Shown: positions 35,295 to 44,413, numbered from the stretch's first letter. The stretch is 64,000 nt of DNA from Bacteroidota bacterium (GCA_023392125.1 JAEVZS010000027.1:1-64000); one strand, 5' to 3'. Notes: generated by a model not told the origin, from the sequence alone. A program made the numbers and translations.

Positions 35295-36091
35295 AATTAT
35301 TAGCAGCCATATTTGCCATAGTGACTCTCTTTTTATCCTTTTTTACAAGAACAGACTCTATTAACCATCTGATTACAGATGCTGAAAAAGAATATGTTAA
35401 TCAAAATTATGAGAGGGCGGCCATAATGTATGATTCTCTTTTGCATTTTTATGAAATCGGCAGCGCTCAGGTTAAATGGAATCTGGCATCCTCCTGGCTG
35501 AAAGCTTCCAATTATGACTCTGCTTACAAATACTTCGAACAGCTTTCTGTCACAGGCCGGCTGTCTCTGCAATCTGCCTCATTAAACCAGCTTGGCCTTA
35601 TAGCATATTACTTCAAGGACAACCGGTCTGAAGCAATTTCTCAATTTAAAAAAGCATTAAAGATTGACCCGCACAATCAGGAAGCTATTTATAATCTCGA
35701 GCTTCTTCAAAAAACAGCAGCAGAATCCCCCCCTTCCTCACCGGCCGCCAAAGACAGTATCAGAACAATGAGCGAGAAAAAACAGAAAATAAAAGCTGAA
35801 CGAGAAATACATACACAACGTAGTAATCAGGCCAAAGGTAACCGCTCACAAACCTCAGGAAGCTCCTCTCCTGGCATACAAGAATCTGAAAAGAAGAAAT
35901 TTAGCGAAGGAGGCAAAAATAAAGAAGAAGATACCTCTGCCTCGGGGAAACTTATTACTCAGAGAAAGAGTAATCAGGATATAAACCCGGAGCGTATCCT
36001 TGAGTTAATGCGCCAAAATGAAACACGTTATCTGCAGCAGATAAAAAGAAGATCTCAGGAAGCACCTATAGATACCGGACCCGCTTATTAA
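35291..36091 (+). CDS. BatC-like TPR protein
   Basis: A 266-residue exported protein: hydrophobic N terminus (residues 1-20), TPR repeats at about 25-145 (for example YFKDNRSEAISQFKKALKID), then a charged low-complexity region rich in K, E, S and Q. This is the plan of BatC, which with BatB sits in the aerotolerance operon. Translationally coupled to the VWA gene by a 4-base overlap and followed by the thiolase gene 16 bases later. Confidence 0.82.
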   Translation: MKLLAAIFAIVTLFLSFFTRTDSINHLITDAEKEYVNQNYERAAIMYDSLLHFYEIGSAQVKWNLASSWLKASNYDSAYKYFEQLSVTGRLSLQSASLNQLGLIAYYFKDNRSEAISQFKKALKIDPHNQEAIYNLELLQKTAAESPPSSPAAKDSIRTMSEKKQKIKAEREIHTQRSNQAKGNRSQTSGSSSPGIQESEKKKFSEGGKNKEEDTSASGKLITQRKSNQDINPERILELMRQNETRYLQQIKRRSQEAPIDTGPAY

Positions 36092-36107
36092 ACATTATAT
36101 TACCATT

Positions 36108-37283
36108 ATGAAAGAAGTTTATATTCTATCTGCAGTCCGTACTCCGATCGGAAGTTTTGGCGGCAGCTTACAAAGTTTTTCGGCTCCCCGGCTGGGTGCA
36201 GCAGCAATAAAAGGAGCGCTGGAGAAGGCTTCTGTCTCCCCTGACCAGGTAGAAGAAGTACTGATGGGCAACGTTCTTACTGCAAATCTGGGGCAGGCTC
36301 CGGCCCGCCAGGCTGCTGTACTGGCAGGACTACCATATTCGGTACAGTGTACAACAATCAATAAAGTATGCGCGTCCGGCACCAAAGCGGTTATGCTTGC
36401 TGCGCAAAGTATTCAGCTGGGGCTGGCAGATGTAGTTGTCGCAGGAGGAATGGAAAGCATGAGCAATGTGCCCTATTATCTCGACAAAGCTCGATTTGGT
36501 TATAAGCTCGGACAGGGTAATCTTATCGATGGCCTGATAAAAGATGGTCTGTGGGATGTATACAACGACTACCATATGGGTAATGCCGCCGAAAATACTG
36601 CCAGAGAAATGAATATTTCCCGTTCAATGCAGGATGAGTACGCAATCACATCCTATCGCCGTGCCAATGACGCTATTCTCTCCGGCAAGTTTAAAAACGA
36701 GATCATTCCTCTGGAAGTAAAATCCAGAAACGGAACCGAATATATTGAGCTGGACGAAGAACCGGCCAAAGTAAATTACGAAAAAATTCCTTCTCTGAAT
36801 CCTGTTTTTCTGAAAGACGGTACTGTAACTGCTGCCAATGCAAGTTCTCTGAACGATGGAGCATCTGCTATTGTACTGGCAAGTAAGGAAAAAGCCGAAC
36901 AGCTGGGTTTAAAACCGATTGCCCGGATTGTTGGATTTGCGGATGCCGAGCAAGCCCCCGAATGGTTCACAACAAGCCCGGCTCTGGCCATTCCAAAAGC
37001 CCTGAAACATGCTTCTCTTTCGCTCAGCGATGTCGACTTCTTTGAAATTAACGAAGCGTTTGCAGTTGTTTCCATTGCCAACAACCAGCGTATGCAACTG
37101 GATCCTCAGAAAGTAAATATTTACGGCGGAGCAGTAGCGCTGGGACACCCGATCGGTTGTTCAGGCACCCGTATTGTTACCACGTTGCTCAATGTTCTTC
37201 AGAATGAAGATGGGGAAATCGGAGTTGCCGGTATATGCAACGGTGGTGGCGGAGCATCTGCTATTGTGGTACAAAGATTGTAA
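36108..37283 (+). CDS. Acetyl-CoA C-acyltransferase (thiolase)
   Basis: A 391-residue thiolase: condenses or cleaves acyl-CoA units. Catalytic Cys88 in NKVCASGTK, His347 in GHPIGCSGTR and Cys377 in CNGGGG; NEAFA motif at about 312. Full length for the biosynthetic acetoacetyl-CoA type. Same strand and close spacing to the Bat genes, but no functional link is evident. Confidence 0.95.
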   Translation: MKEVYILSAVRTPIGSFGGSLQSFSAPRLGAAAIKGALEKASVSPDQVEEVLMGNVLTANLGQAPARQAAVLAGLPYSVQCTTINKVCASGTKAVMLAAQSIQLGLADVVVAGGMESMSNVPYYLDKARFGYKLGQGNLIDGLIKDGLWDVYNDYHMGNAAENTAREMNISRSMQDEYAITSYRRANDAILSGKFKNEIIPLEVKSRNGTEYIELDEEPAKVNYEKIPSLNPVFLKDGTVTAANASSLNDGASAIVLASKEKAEQLGLKPIARIVGFADAEQAPEWFTTSPALAIPKALKHASLSLSDVDFFEINEAFAVVSIANNQRMQLDPQKVNIYGGAVALGHPIGCSGTRIVTTLLNVLQNEDGEIGVAGICNGGGGASAIVVQRL

Positions 37284-37312
37284 TTTATTAATAAAGAAAA
37301 ACCAAGGGGCAA

Positions 37313-38959
37313 ATGCGCTTTTCATTAATTATTCTGTTAGCTGGCATTACAAACATTTGTATTGCTCAAAATAAGGTACAGCGTATATTTTATGATAACA
37401 ATATCAGATTGTTGAAAGAAGAGTTTCATACTGACGACAGTAATAACAAGCATGGAATCTTTAAAAGTTATTTTCCGGGAGGCAATCCGGAAATCCTCGC
37501 CTATTATATTCATGGAAAAAGAGACAGCGCATTTATTGAGTTCTATGAAAACGGGAGACCCAAGGTCCGGGGCAATTATAAAGATGGCCTAAAAACTGGC
37601 ATGTTTGAATACTATGAGCCTAGCGGCAAGCTAAAGTTTAAAGAGTTTTACAATAATGACCCCGTACATGCAGGAACCTACATTCAATATAGTCCCAATG
37701 ATTCAATAACAGCCCGCGGATTTCTGAAACACGGCGTACTCGACAGCACATTTATTGAATTCTATCCCAATGGAAAAATCAAGACAAGATGCACGTTGCG
37801 CAATGGTAAAAAAAATGGACAAATGGAAGTTTTCCATCCCAATGGCAATCTTCTTCAGAAAACCTACTTTCAGAATGATTCCATTGATGGCTCCATCAGT
37901 ACCTACTACCCTAATGGAAATATAAAACACGAAACCAGTTATCACAACGGTAAGCTGAATGGCCTTTTAAAAGAGTATTATGAAAACGGAAATCTGAAAT
38001 CAGAAAGTACCTATCTGAATAACCAGCAAAACGGGCTTACTACTACGTATTATTCCAATGGCAATAAAATGACCGAAGAAAATTATGTCAACGGGAAATT
38101 AAGCGGTTTTTTCCGAACGTTCTTCCCGGAAGGCGGACTGGAAACTGTTTCGTTCATTACCAACAACAACCGTTCCGGTGTGTATCAGAGCTTTACCAAA
38201 GAAGGAATCAAAATTTTTGAAGGAAACTTTATCGATGGAATCCTGAATGGAAAAGTTACCACCTGGTATGACAGCGGTCAGCTAAAGCAAGAACTCAACT
38301 ACAGTCTCGGTAAGAAATCAGGTAAAAACCTCACCTATTATCCTAATGGCAATATTCAGCGAAAAGAACTCTATAAAAATACTGAACAGGGGTGGCTTAT
38401 TGAGCTGGAGACTTTTTTTGACAACAAAAATCCGGAACAAAAAGGCTCTCTGCTTCTGCCTCACAGCCCTCAGACTGTGGAGAAGTCCAATGAACAGAGG
38501 CAATTTGAACTGGAAAACTCTCTAAAACCCGGACAGAAAATATATGAGCGCAGCTTGCTCCAGACTGAAAAAACTGTCAAAACCGGTGAATGGCTGACTT
38601 ACTACCCCAACAAGCGCCTTATGATAAAAGAATCTTTTATCAACGACAAGCTGATGGGTCCCAGAACCCTGTTTTATGAAAACAGCGCTCAGATAAAAGC
38701 AGTTGAAAACTACTCCCACGGAATCAAAACCGGTAACTGGAAAGAATTTCATGAAAACGGACAAGCCAGTGTTGATGCCACATATAAAAGCAATACACGG
38801 TATGGACCATATAAAGAATTCCATAGCAACGGGCAGTTGAAAACTGAAGGAAACTACATTGCAGGAAGAGAAACCGGAAAGTGGCTGTATTACAATGAAG
38901 AGGGAGTATTAGAAAAAACGCTCACCTTCCGTAATGGTGAAATCATCAAACAAAAATAA
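37313..38959 (+). CDS. Exported YwqK-type repeat protein (MORN-like)
   Basis: A 548-residue protein with a signal peptide (ending in CIAQ) followed by about 18 repeats of roughly 24 residues of the form xYYxNGNxxxExxYxxGKxxG, close to the MORN/YwqK pattern. YwqK itself is annotated as an antitoxin in Bacillus, but there is no evidence for toxin pairing here: in Bacteroidota these proteins are common, exported and of unknown function. Two interruptions (about residues 355-420) separate 13 N-terminal repeats from 5 C-terminal ones. It precedes purC by 80 bases. Confidence 0.85.
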   Translation: MRFSLIILLAGITNICIAQNKVQRIFYDNNIRLLKEEFHTDDSNNKHGIFKSYFPGGNPEILAYYIHGKRDSAFIEFYENGRPKVRGNYKDGLKTGMFEYYEPSGKLKFKEFYNNDPVHAGTYIQYSPNDSITARGFLKHGVLDSTFIEFYPNGKIKTRCTLRNGKKNGQMEVFHPNGNLLQKTYFQNDSIDGSISTYYPNGNIKHETSYHNGKLNGLLKEYYENGNLKSESTYLNNQQNGLTTTYYSNGNKMTEENYVNGKLSGFFRTFFPEGGLETVSFITNNNRSGVYQSFTKEGIKIFEGNFIDGILNGKVTTWYDSGQLKQELNYSLGKKSGKNLTYYPNGNIQRKELYKNTEQGWLIELETFFDNKNPEQKGSLLLPHSPQTVEKSNEQRQFELENSLKPGQKIYERSLLQTEKTVKTGEWLTYYPNKRLMIKESFINDKLMGPRTLFYENSAQIKAVENYSHGIKTGNWKEFHENGQASVDATYKSNTRYGPYKEFHSNGQLKTEGNYIAGRETGKWLYYNEEGVLEKTLTFRNGEIIKQK

Positions 38960-39021
38960 AGTTTACGCGAAAAGCCTTGTTGCTTTCAGTGCCATATTCT
39001 TTATACTGTTTTAATTTTTCA

Positions 39022-39029
39022 TAAATTTG
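39022..39029 (+). promoter_or_regulatory. Probable -7 box of the purC promoter
   Basis: TAAATTTG matches TAnnTTTG and ends 10 bases before the ATG at 39040; the -33 element is poor (TTTA 18 bases upstream). The leader would be about 7-16 bases. Confidence 0.5.
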
Positions 39030-39039
39030 TCCTTGGTTT

Positions 39040-39984
39040 ATGAAAAACATGGAAGCAATTAAAGAGACAAACTATCAGTTTCCGGGGCAAACCGGGTTCT
39101 ACAAAGGCAAAGTAAGAGATGTATATTTCTTTCAGGACAAGCTCGTTGTAGTTGTCAGTGACAGGATATCCGCATTTGATGTTGTTTTGCCAAGACCTAT
39201 CCCTTATAAAGGACAGGTACTTAACCAGATTGCTTCCAGGTTTCTGCATGCCACCAGAGATATTGTCCCGAACTGGGTGACTTCAGTACCGGATCCTAAT
39301 GTCACTATTGGCAAAAAATGCGAAGCATATCCCGTAGAGATGGTGATCAGAGGATATCTTGCCGGCCACGCCTGGCGGGAATACAAAGCCGGAAAAAGAA
39401 GTATTTGTGGTGTTCCGCTACCTGAAGGCTTAAAAGAAAATGATCCTCTGCCCGCTCCCATTATTACTCCTACTACCAAAGCAAAAGAAGGACATGATGA
39501 AGATATTTCAAGAGAAGATATTCTGAAAAGTAATCTTGTAAGCGAACCAGACTACCTGATTCTTGAAGAGTATACCCGTCTTTTGTTTAAAAAGGGCAGC
39601 GAAATGGCTGCAGAACGCGGCTTGATTCTCGTGGATACCAAATACGAATTCGGTAAACTTGACGATAAAATCTATCTTATTGATGAAGTTCACACACCTG
39701 ACTCATCCAGATATTTTTACAGTGAAGGGTATGCAGAGAGGCAGAAAAACGGCGAACCACAAAAGCAACTTTCCAAAGAGTTTGTAAGACAGTGGTTAAT
39801 TGAGAATAATTTTCAGGGAAAGGAAGGACAACAGGTCCCCGAGATGACAGATGAAGTAATTAAAAAAATATCCGATCGCTATATAGAGCTTTATGAGCAT
39901 ATGACCGGTGAAAAATTTGTCAGGGAATCCGCAGATGCCATCAGTCAGCGAATCGAAAAAAATATCCTGAACGCACTACGCTGA
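39040..39984 (+). CDS. purC: Phosphoribosylaminoimidazole-succinocarboxamide synthase
   Basis: Step 8 of purine synthesis: joins aspartate to CAIR with ATP. Visible family blocks: FYKGKVRDVYFF, RISAFDVVLPRPIPYKGQVLNQ, VEMVIRGYLAGHAW, and DTKYEFGKLDDKIYLIDEVHTPDSSRY. Length 314 aa. Either ATG 39040 or 39049 (MEAIKET) is possible. First gene of a purC, STAS, rnz, yhhQ-like unit. Confidence 0.96.
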   Translation: MKNMEAIKETNYQFPGQTGFYKGKVRDVYFFQDKLVVVVSDRISAFDVVLPRPIPYKGQVLNQIASRFLHATRDIVPNWVTSVPDPNVTIGKKCEAYPVEMVIRGYLAGHAWREYKAGKRSICGVPLPEGLKENDPLPAPIITPTTKAKEGHDEDISREDILKSNLVSEPDYLILEEYTRLLFKKGSEMAAERGLILVDTKYEFGKLDDKIYLIDEVHTPDSSRYFYSEGYAERQKNGEPQKQLSKEFVRQWLIENNFQGKEGQQVPEMTDEVIKKISDRYIELYEHMTGEKFVRESADAISQRIEKNILNALR

Positions 39985-40010
39985 TTATCGATCAGTCAAC
40001 TACTAACCAG

Positions 40011-40397
40011 ATGAAATTTACTTTAAAAAATGAAGAAAAATATAGCATAATTAGCTTACAGGAAGACAAGCTGACCTCTGCTATAGCGCCCGCCCTGAAG
40101 TCTGAGCTCGTAAAGTTGAAAACAGATGGGGTTACCAACATAATCCTGAATCTGGCAGAAATCAAATACGCCGATTCTTCAGGTCTTAGCTCTATTCTGG
40201 TTGGCAACCGGCTTTGTCAGGAAGCTGAAGGTATTTTTATTTTATCCTGTTGCAATGATCATGTCATAAAACTTTTAAAGATATCTCAGCTTGATACAAT
40301 ATTAAATGTCCTCCCGACCGTTGAAGAAGCAGTTGACGCTGTATTTATGCACGAACTGGAAAAATCATTTAATGAAGAAGAAAATAACGAAGAATAA
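40011..40397 (+). CDS. STAS-domain protein (anti-sigma-factor antagonist-like)
   Basis: A 128-residue STAS domain with the phosphorylatable Ser region YADSSGLSSILVG, as in SpoIIAA-type proteins, and an acidic tail. No partner kinase or anti-sigma gene is in the window. It sits between purC (26 bases) and rnz (2 bases), a pairing with rnz that I recall from other Bacteroidota. Confidence 0.88.
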   Translation: MKFTLKNEEKYSIISLQEDKLTSAIAPALKSELVKLKTDGVTNIILNLAEIKYADSSGLSSILVGNRLCQEAEGIFILSCCNDHVIKLLKISQLDTILNVLPTVEEAVDAVFMHELEKSFNEEENNEE

Positions 40398-40399
40398 CA

Positions 40400-41341
40400 T
40401 TGCCGTTTGAATTAACCATACTGGGAGCAAACTCTGCTACTCCTGTTTTTAACAGGCATCAGACTGCTCAGATATTGCAAATTGAGAATGAACTGATTCT
40501 TATTGATTGCGGTGAGGGTACACAGATGCAAATCAACAGATACCGCTTCAGGCTCAACAAAATCAATTATATATTTATAAGTCATTTGCATGGAGACCAC
40601 TACCTGGGTCTGGTTGGACTTATCAGTACCATGCACCTCTTCGGACGCTCCAAAGAGCTATATCTCTTCGGCCCTCCCGGACTGGCCGAAATCATAACTA
40701 CCCAGCTGAAATACTCCGAAACGGTTTTAAACTATAAAATTATTTTTCAGGAACTGGATACGAAGCAAAGCTCCATGATTCTGACAACGGACAAATTTAC
40801 AGTTACTACAATTCCCCTTGTCCACAGAATAAAATGCTGCGGTTTCCTTTTTCGTGAAACCGCCAGAAAACATAAGATTCGTAAAGACCTGCTTCCTGAC
40901 AACACTCCCTTGCTTACCATTGCCAACCTGAAAAAAGGACTGGATATTGTCGATGATGAGGGGACTATCATTTATAAAAACTCAGATTATACAGTTCCGC
41001 CAAGACGTACGTATTCCTATGCATTCATGTCAGATACCGCATATAGCGAAACATATCTTGACCTGATCAGAGGAACGGATCTGCTGTATCATGAAAGTAC
41101 ATTTTTGGAAGAGATGAAGCCAAGGGCCAGAGAAACCTTTCATACTACAGCACTTGAGGCCGGTCTTTTCGCTTCCAAAGCGCAGGTTGGCCGGCTCATT
41201 ATCGGGCATTTTTCTTCCAGATACAGAGAGTTAGGGCCGTTGCTGGAAGAAGCCCAAAGTGTTTTTCCCAATACCCACCTGGCTCTGGAAGGTGAAAAAT
41301 TCAGTGTTTATGATCATGAACTCCCTTCTGAGCACCAATAA
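40400..41341 (+). CDS. rnz: Ribonuclease Z
   Basis: Endoribonuclease of the metallo-beta-lactamase fold that trims tRNA 3' ends. N terminus FELTILGANSATP, metal site HLHGDHYLGL, later DTAYSE, HESTF and the C-terminal GHFSSRY. Length 313 aa is normal. The start is TTG at 40400: no in-frame ATG precedes the conserved FELTILG. It starts 2 bases after the STAS stop. Processing of tRNAs without an encoded CCA (Arg, Pro here) would need such an enzyme. Confidence 0.94.
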   Translation: MPFELTILGANSATPVFNRHQTAQILQIENELILIDCGEGTQMQINRYRFRLNKINYIFISHLHGDHYLGLVGLISTMHLFGRSKELYLFGPPGLAEIITTQLKYSETVLNYKIIFQELDTKQSSMILTTDKFTVTTIPLVHRIKCCGFLFRETARKHKIRKDLLPDNTPLLTIANLKKGLDIVDDEGTIIYKNSDYTVPPRRTYSYAFMSDTAYSETYLDLIRGTDLLYHESTFLEEMKPRARETFHTTALEAGLFASKAQVGRLIIGHFSSRYRELGPLLEEAQSVFPNTHLALEGEKFSVYDHELPSEHQ

Positions 41342-42158
41342 TGCAGCAGGCAGAAAAAACCTTCTGTTTATTGTATTAACAGGTTTTTTCCTGACCAATG
41401 CGCTGCTGGCGGAAATTATAGGTGTCAAAATTTTTTCTCTCGAAAAAACACTGGCACTCCCTCCTGCTCAGATTTCTCTTTTTTCTGATATTATCCTTGA
41501 TTTTAATCTTACTGCCGGAGTCTTGCTTTGGCCGGTTGTATTTATTACTACCGATCTTATAAATGAGTACTACGGATACTCTGCTGTAAAAAAAGTAAGT
41601 ATCCTGGCTTCTGTCCTGATCGCATACAGCTTTCTGGCCATACTGATTACCACAGAGCTTCCTCCCGCAGATTTCTGGCTGATTGTCAATAAATCTGCTG
41701 ATAATCCTGATTTTGACATCAATGTCAGCTATAACAGGATTTTCAGACAAGGACTCGGAATAATTATCGGATCACTGACAGCATTTCTGACTGGACAATT
41801 GATAGATGCTTATGTGTTTCAGGCATTAAAAAAAATCACTAACAGCAAAAAGCTCTGGCTCAGAGCCACTGGTTCAACTCTATTGTCACAGTTTATTGAC
41901 AGCTTTGTAGTTTTATTCGTGGCATTCTATCTCTTTGGCGGAGAAAGTCGCTGGTCACTTACCCAAATCGCCTCAGTGGGAATCATTAATTATATATACA
42001 AATTCATTGTCGCAGTGCTTCTAACTCCGGTTTTGTATATTATTCATCATTGTTTCGACAATTATCTGAATATTCCTGATAACATTGCCAGACAACACCA
42101 GAAAAAATCAGCCGGATCTCCGAAAAACCGCTCTTTGTCTCAGCATCAGAAAGGATAA
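41316..42158 (+). CDS. Queuosine precursor transporter (VUT/YhhQ family)
   Basis: A 280-residue membrane protein with about six to seven helices, of the VUT family (VUT/YhhQ/DUF165), members of which import queuine or preQ precursors. Visible family blocks: LLAEIIGVKIF, VVFITTDLINEYYGYSAVKKV, and the C-terminal helices SQFIDSFVVLFVAFYL. The start chosen at ATG 41316 (MNSLLST) overlaps rnz by 26 bases; the frame opens earlier inside rnz. A hydrophilic tail of about 35 residues ends the protein. Confidence 0.85.
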   Translation: MNSLLSTNNAAGRKNLLFIVLTGFFLTNALLAEIIGVKIFSLEKTLALPPAQISLFSDIILDFNLTAGVLLWPVVFITTDLINEYYGYSAVKKVSILASVLIAYSFLAILITTELPPADFWLIVNKSADNPDFDINVSYNRIFRQGLGIIIGSLTAFLTGQLIDAYVFQALKKITNSKKLWLRATGSTLLSQFIDSFVVLFVAFYLFGGESRWSLTQIASVGIINYIYKFIVAVLLTPVLYIIHHCFDNYLNIPDNIARQHQKKSAGSPKNRSLSQHQKG

Positions 42159-42502
42159 TAAAGCTCAGGATCCGGAACAAAAGGGTTATCCGGCTCCTTA
42201 AAATAAAGCGAAGACTGATTGTCCGGTTCTTCCTCTACATTCCCTCCGGTATTATCCGTAAAATTATCCTGTCGGCCAGGTTTTTGAGTCTGAGACTGAA
42301 TAAAAGTACTGTTGCCCGGATTAGTTACCTGATTGGGATTCCCGTTTGAACAAAAAATATTGTTTAAATTGTTCTCCGAACATACCACCGGTCCATTCTG
42401 AACCTGTATCGTTCCTTCCGGATTCTGTGCCATTCCCCATGTTCCATAACAGATACCCAACACTACAAGCAACCTTCCTTTGCCAAATATACTTCCCATC
42501 AC
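42146..42502 (-). CDS. Small secreted N/Q/P-rich protein of unknown function
   Basis: A 118-residue frame with a signal peptide (residues 1-26, ending in WGMAQ) and a mature part rich in Asn, Gln, Pro and Gly with two cysteines (about 41 and 51). No family is recognised. It overlaps the end of the convergent transporter gene by 13 bases. The signal peptide and biased composition support a real gene. Confidence 0.5.
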   Translation of the reverse strand: MMGSIFGKGRLLVVLGICYGTWGMAQNPEGTIQVQNGPVVCSENNLNNIFCSNGNPNQVTNPGNSTFIQSQTQKPGRQDNFTDNTGGNVEEEPDNQSSLYFKEPDNPFVPDPELYYPF

Positions 42503-42678
42503 AAGCCTCCCTTCCCATCTTTGCCATCACAACACCATCGTATCCGTTTTACGTTCCCCTTCTGACAATATTATAACTATTTCAACAGACAAACCTTAAA
42601 AACACCCCTTATCCGATAAAAAAACAGAAGATTCTCAACCCTGCGGCTGATTTTCCGTATAAGACAAAAAAGTACAAT

Positions 42679-43188
42679 ATGCCTCTTTCAAACCAAGTAT
42701 TGATTGTCGAAAGCTCCCGTCAAACCATCAGTGAGATTATTGCTGACCTCACTCAACTGAATGTAAAAGCTGATTTCAGGGTCGCATTAAACAACGGACA
42801 TGCATTATTACATATAAAGCACCTTCATCTGGAAAGTAAGATTGATTCGATAAATCTATTGGTCATTCTGAATATGCATACCCCGATTTCCAATGGCTTT
42901 GATTTTTTTAAGGGCTACAATGCGGACGAAGAAATTGACAAAAATAAAATAAAAATACTTGTTTTTGAAGATAATCTCTCTCCCTGGGAAAAGGAAGATC
43001 TGGAAGCCATGGGCATAACTGACTTCATATCCTTTCCTCTGACAGGAGAAAAAGAAAAGAGTATAATAAGCAGCTATTTTCACTCAACAGATCCACCTCA
43101 AACGGAACCAACACCAGTCCAAAATACGTTATCCAAAAAGAAAGACAGAAAAAGCAGGAAAGGGTTTCACGGATCTTCGAGGATATAA
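42679..43188 (+). CDS. Degenerate receiver-domain protein (pseudo response regulator)
   Basis: A 169-residue protein whose first 125 residues follow the receiver fold. Yet the acidic pair is replaced (VESS for VDDD), the phospho-acceptor Asp is Asn65 (ILNMHTP aligned with FLDINMP) and the conserved Lys is lost (SFPL for NKPL). The tail of about 40 residues is basic (KKKDRKSRKG). It cannot be phosphorylated in the normal manner. The regulators at 28345 and 49125 have the intact motifs and the same surrounding pattern (for example the GFDF and PL blocks). It may act as a phosphorylation-independent partner. Confidence 0.78.
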   Translation: MPLSNQVLIVESSRQTISEIIADLTQLNVKADFRVALNNGHALLHIKHLHLESKIDSINLLVILNMHTPISNGFDFFKGYNADEEIDKNKIKILVFEDNLSPWEKEDLEAMGITDFISFPLTGEKEKSIISSYFHSTDPPQTEPTPVQNTLSKKKDRKSRKGFHGSSRI

Positions 43189-43300
43189 TCACCTCAACTC
43201 TGCTATCCGGCAAACAGGAGACTTCCGTAAACCTTTATCACTCAAAACATAATAAACCCATAAAAATTGCAAAATAAATTACAAAAATAATATTACTTAT

Positions 43301-43332
43301 TTTGTTTTTAAAGTTTCTTATATCTACCTTTG
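43301..43332 (+). promoter_or_regulatory. Promoter of the RNA-binding protein gene
   Basis: TTTG at 43301-43304, 20 bases, TACCTTTG at 43325-43332: near-perfect consensus. The transcript would carry a leader of about 70 bases. Confidence 0.75.
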
Positions 43333-43406
43333 ACTATGCTTAGCGGTATCTCAGAGGTCTGTCTTACCAATACGCAGCTTGTATTTTATTTTATTATCTA
43401 TATTCA

Positions 43407-43721
43407 ATGAACATTTTCGTAGGAAACCTGAACTATCAGGCCAGTGAGACAGAACTGGAAAGTCTGTTTTCAGAATTCGGGACAGTAACTTCTGTTAAAA
43501 TTATTAAAGACAACGAAACCGGTAGAGCTAAAGGGTTTGCGTTTGTCGAAATGGAAAATGATGCAGAAGCAGAAGAAGCTATCCAGGCTCTTCATGAGAC
43601 CGATTTCAAACAAAGAGCTCTTGTTGTAAACAAGGCACGTCCAAGAGAAAAATCTTCCGGAGGTTTCTCAAGAGGCGGCGGTCAGCAGAGAAGTAACAAA
43701 GGATTCAACAGCCGCTATTAA
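43407..43721 (+). CDS. RRM-type RNA-binding protein
   Basis: A 104-residue protein with one RNA recognition motif: RNP2 IFVGNL (residues 3-8) and RNP1 KGFAFVEM (about 45-52), then a Gly/Arg-rich tail (SGGFSRGGGQQRSNKGFN). Such proteins are abundant in Bacteroidota and cyanobacteria, bind mRNA or act in cold adaptation. Strong promoter, long leader and a strong terminator mark it as a monocistronic, highly expressed gene. Confidence 0.93.
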   Translation: MNIFVGNLNYQASETELESLFSEFGTVTSVKIIKDNETGRAKGFAFVEMENDAEAEEAIQALHETDFKQRALVVNKARPREKSSGGFSRGGGQQRSNKGFNSRY

Positions 43722-43738
43722 TTAGCAGCCAATAAATT

Positions 43739-43771
43739 AAAAAAAGGCCTCGATCTGAGGCCTTTTTTTTT
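43739..43771 (+). terminator. Terminator of the RNA-binding protein gene
   Basis: An 11-bp perfect stem (AAAAAGGCCTC / GAGGCCTTTTT), 5-base loop and nine or more T residues. Confidence 0.92.
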
Positions 43772-43822
43772 GAATGAAAATCTCCCTAAAATTGTTACAT
43801 TCTGACAAAAGAACGCTACGCC

Positions 43823-44413
43823 ATGTCTATGAAATTGCAAGGAGTTACATACAGACATTCAGTCATTGAGGATTGGACAACATTTAGGGCTACTCCTGCA
43901 CGCTTTCAGGACTTTTTAAAGCAAACCAACGGTATCATTGCATTCAAAGGCGGATTACATATACGGGGTTGCTGCCATGAACCGGCCTGGCATTCAATAG
44001 ATCATTATATTTCAGGTCAGGCAGCTTTCTGGAAAATATATCCGGATGTGCTGGATATAGATATTCCGTTTGCGCAGGACTGCATGGGTGATCAGTTTCT
44101 TTTTCGGGGAGAAAAAGTATATAAACTGAGCCTTGAAACAGGCCTTCTCTCCTTTTTTGATTATGATTTTTATGGTTTTCTGGAAGCCATTGACAATAAT
44201 CCGATTGAGTTTCTCGGGATGTATCCGCTCGTACAGCATGAAATGGATGGTAAGGAGCTGTCGCCCGGACAGCTTTTACAGGCCTATCCCCCGTTGTGCT
44301 TAAATATCCCCGGTAGTGTAATAAGTCTGGAAGCAGTGCCGGCTGAAGAACAGATCGTATTTCTTGAGAATCTCTATAAGCAACACAGAAATCCTTATGC
44401 GCCGGAGGAGTAA
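43823..44413 (+). CDS. SUKH (SMI1/KNR4)-like protein
   Basis: A 196-residue soluble protein with a fold signature of the SUKH family: FKGGLHIRGC, an acidic core PFAQDCMGDQFLFRG, and VYKLSLETGLLSFFDYDF. SUKH proteins are often immunity proteins to polymorphic toxins, though many are orphan regulators. No toxin gene is next to it. Identification is by residue pattern, so moderate. Confidence 0.65.
   Translation: MSMKLQGVTYRHSVIEDWTTFRATPARFQDFLKQTNGIIAFKGGLHIRGCCHEPAWHSIDHYISGQAAFWKIYPDVLDIDIPFAQDCMGDQFLFRGEKVYKLSLETGLLSFFDYDFYGFLEAIDNNPIEFLGMYPLVQHEMDGKELSPGQLLQAYPPLCLNIPGSVISLEAVPAEEQIVFLENLYKQHRNPYAPEE

Noticed and set aside
37313..38959. Toxin-antitoxin reading of the YwqK-type protein
   Set aside because: It is exported, long and has no toxin partner nearby; the database label does not fit.
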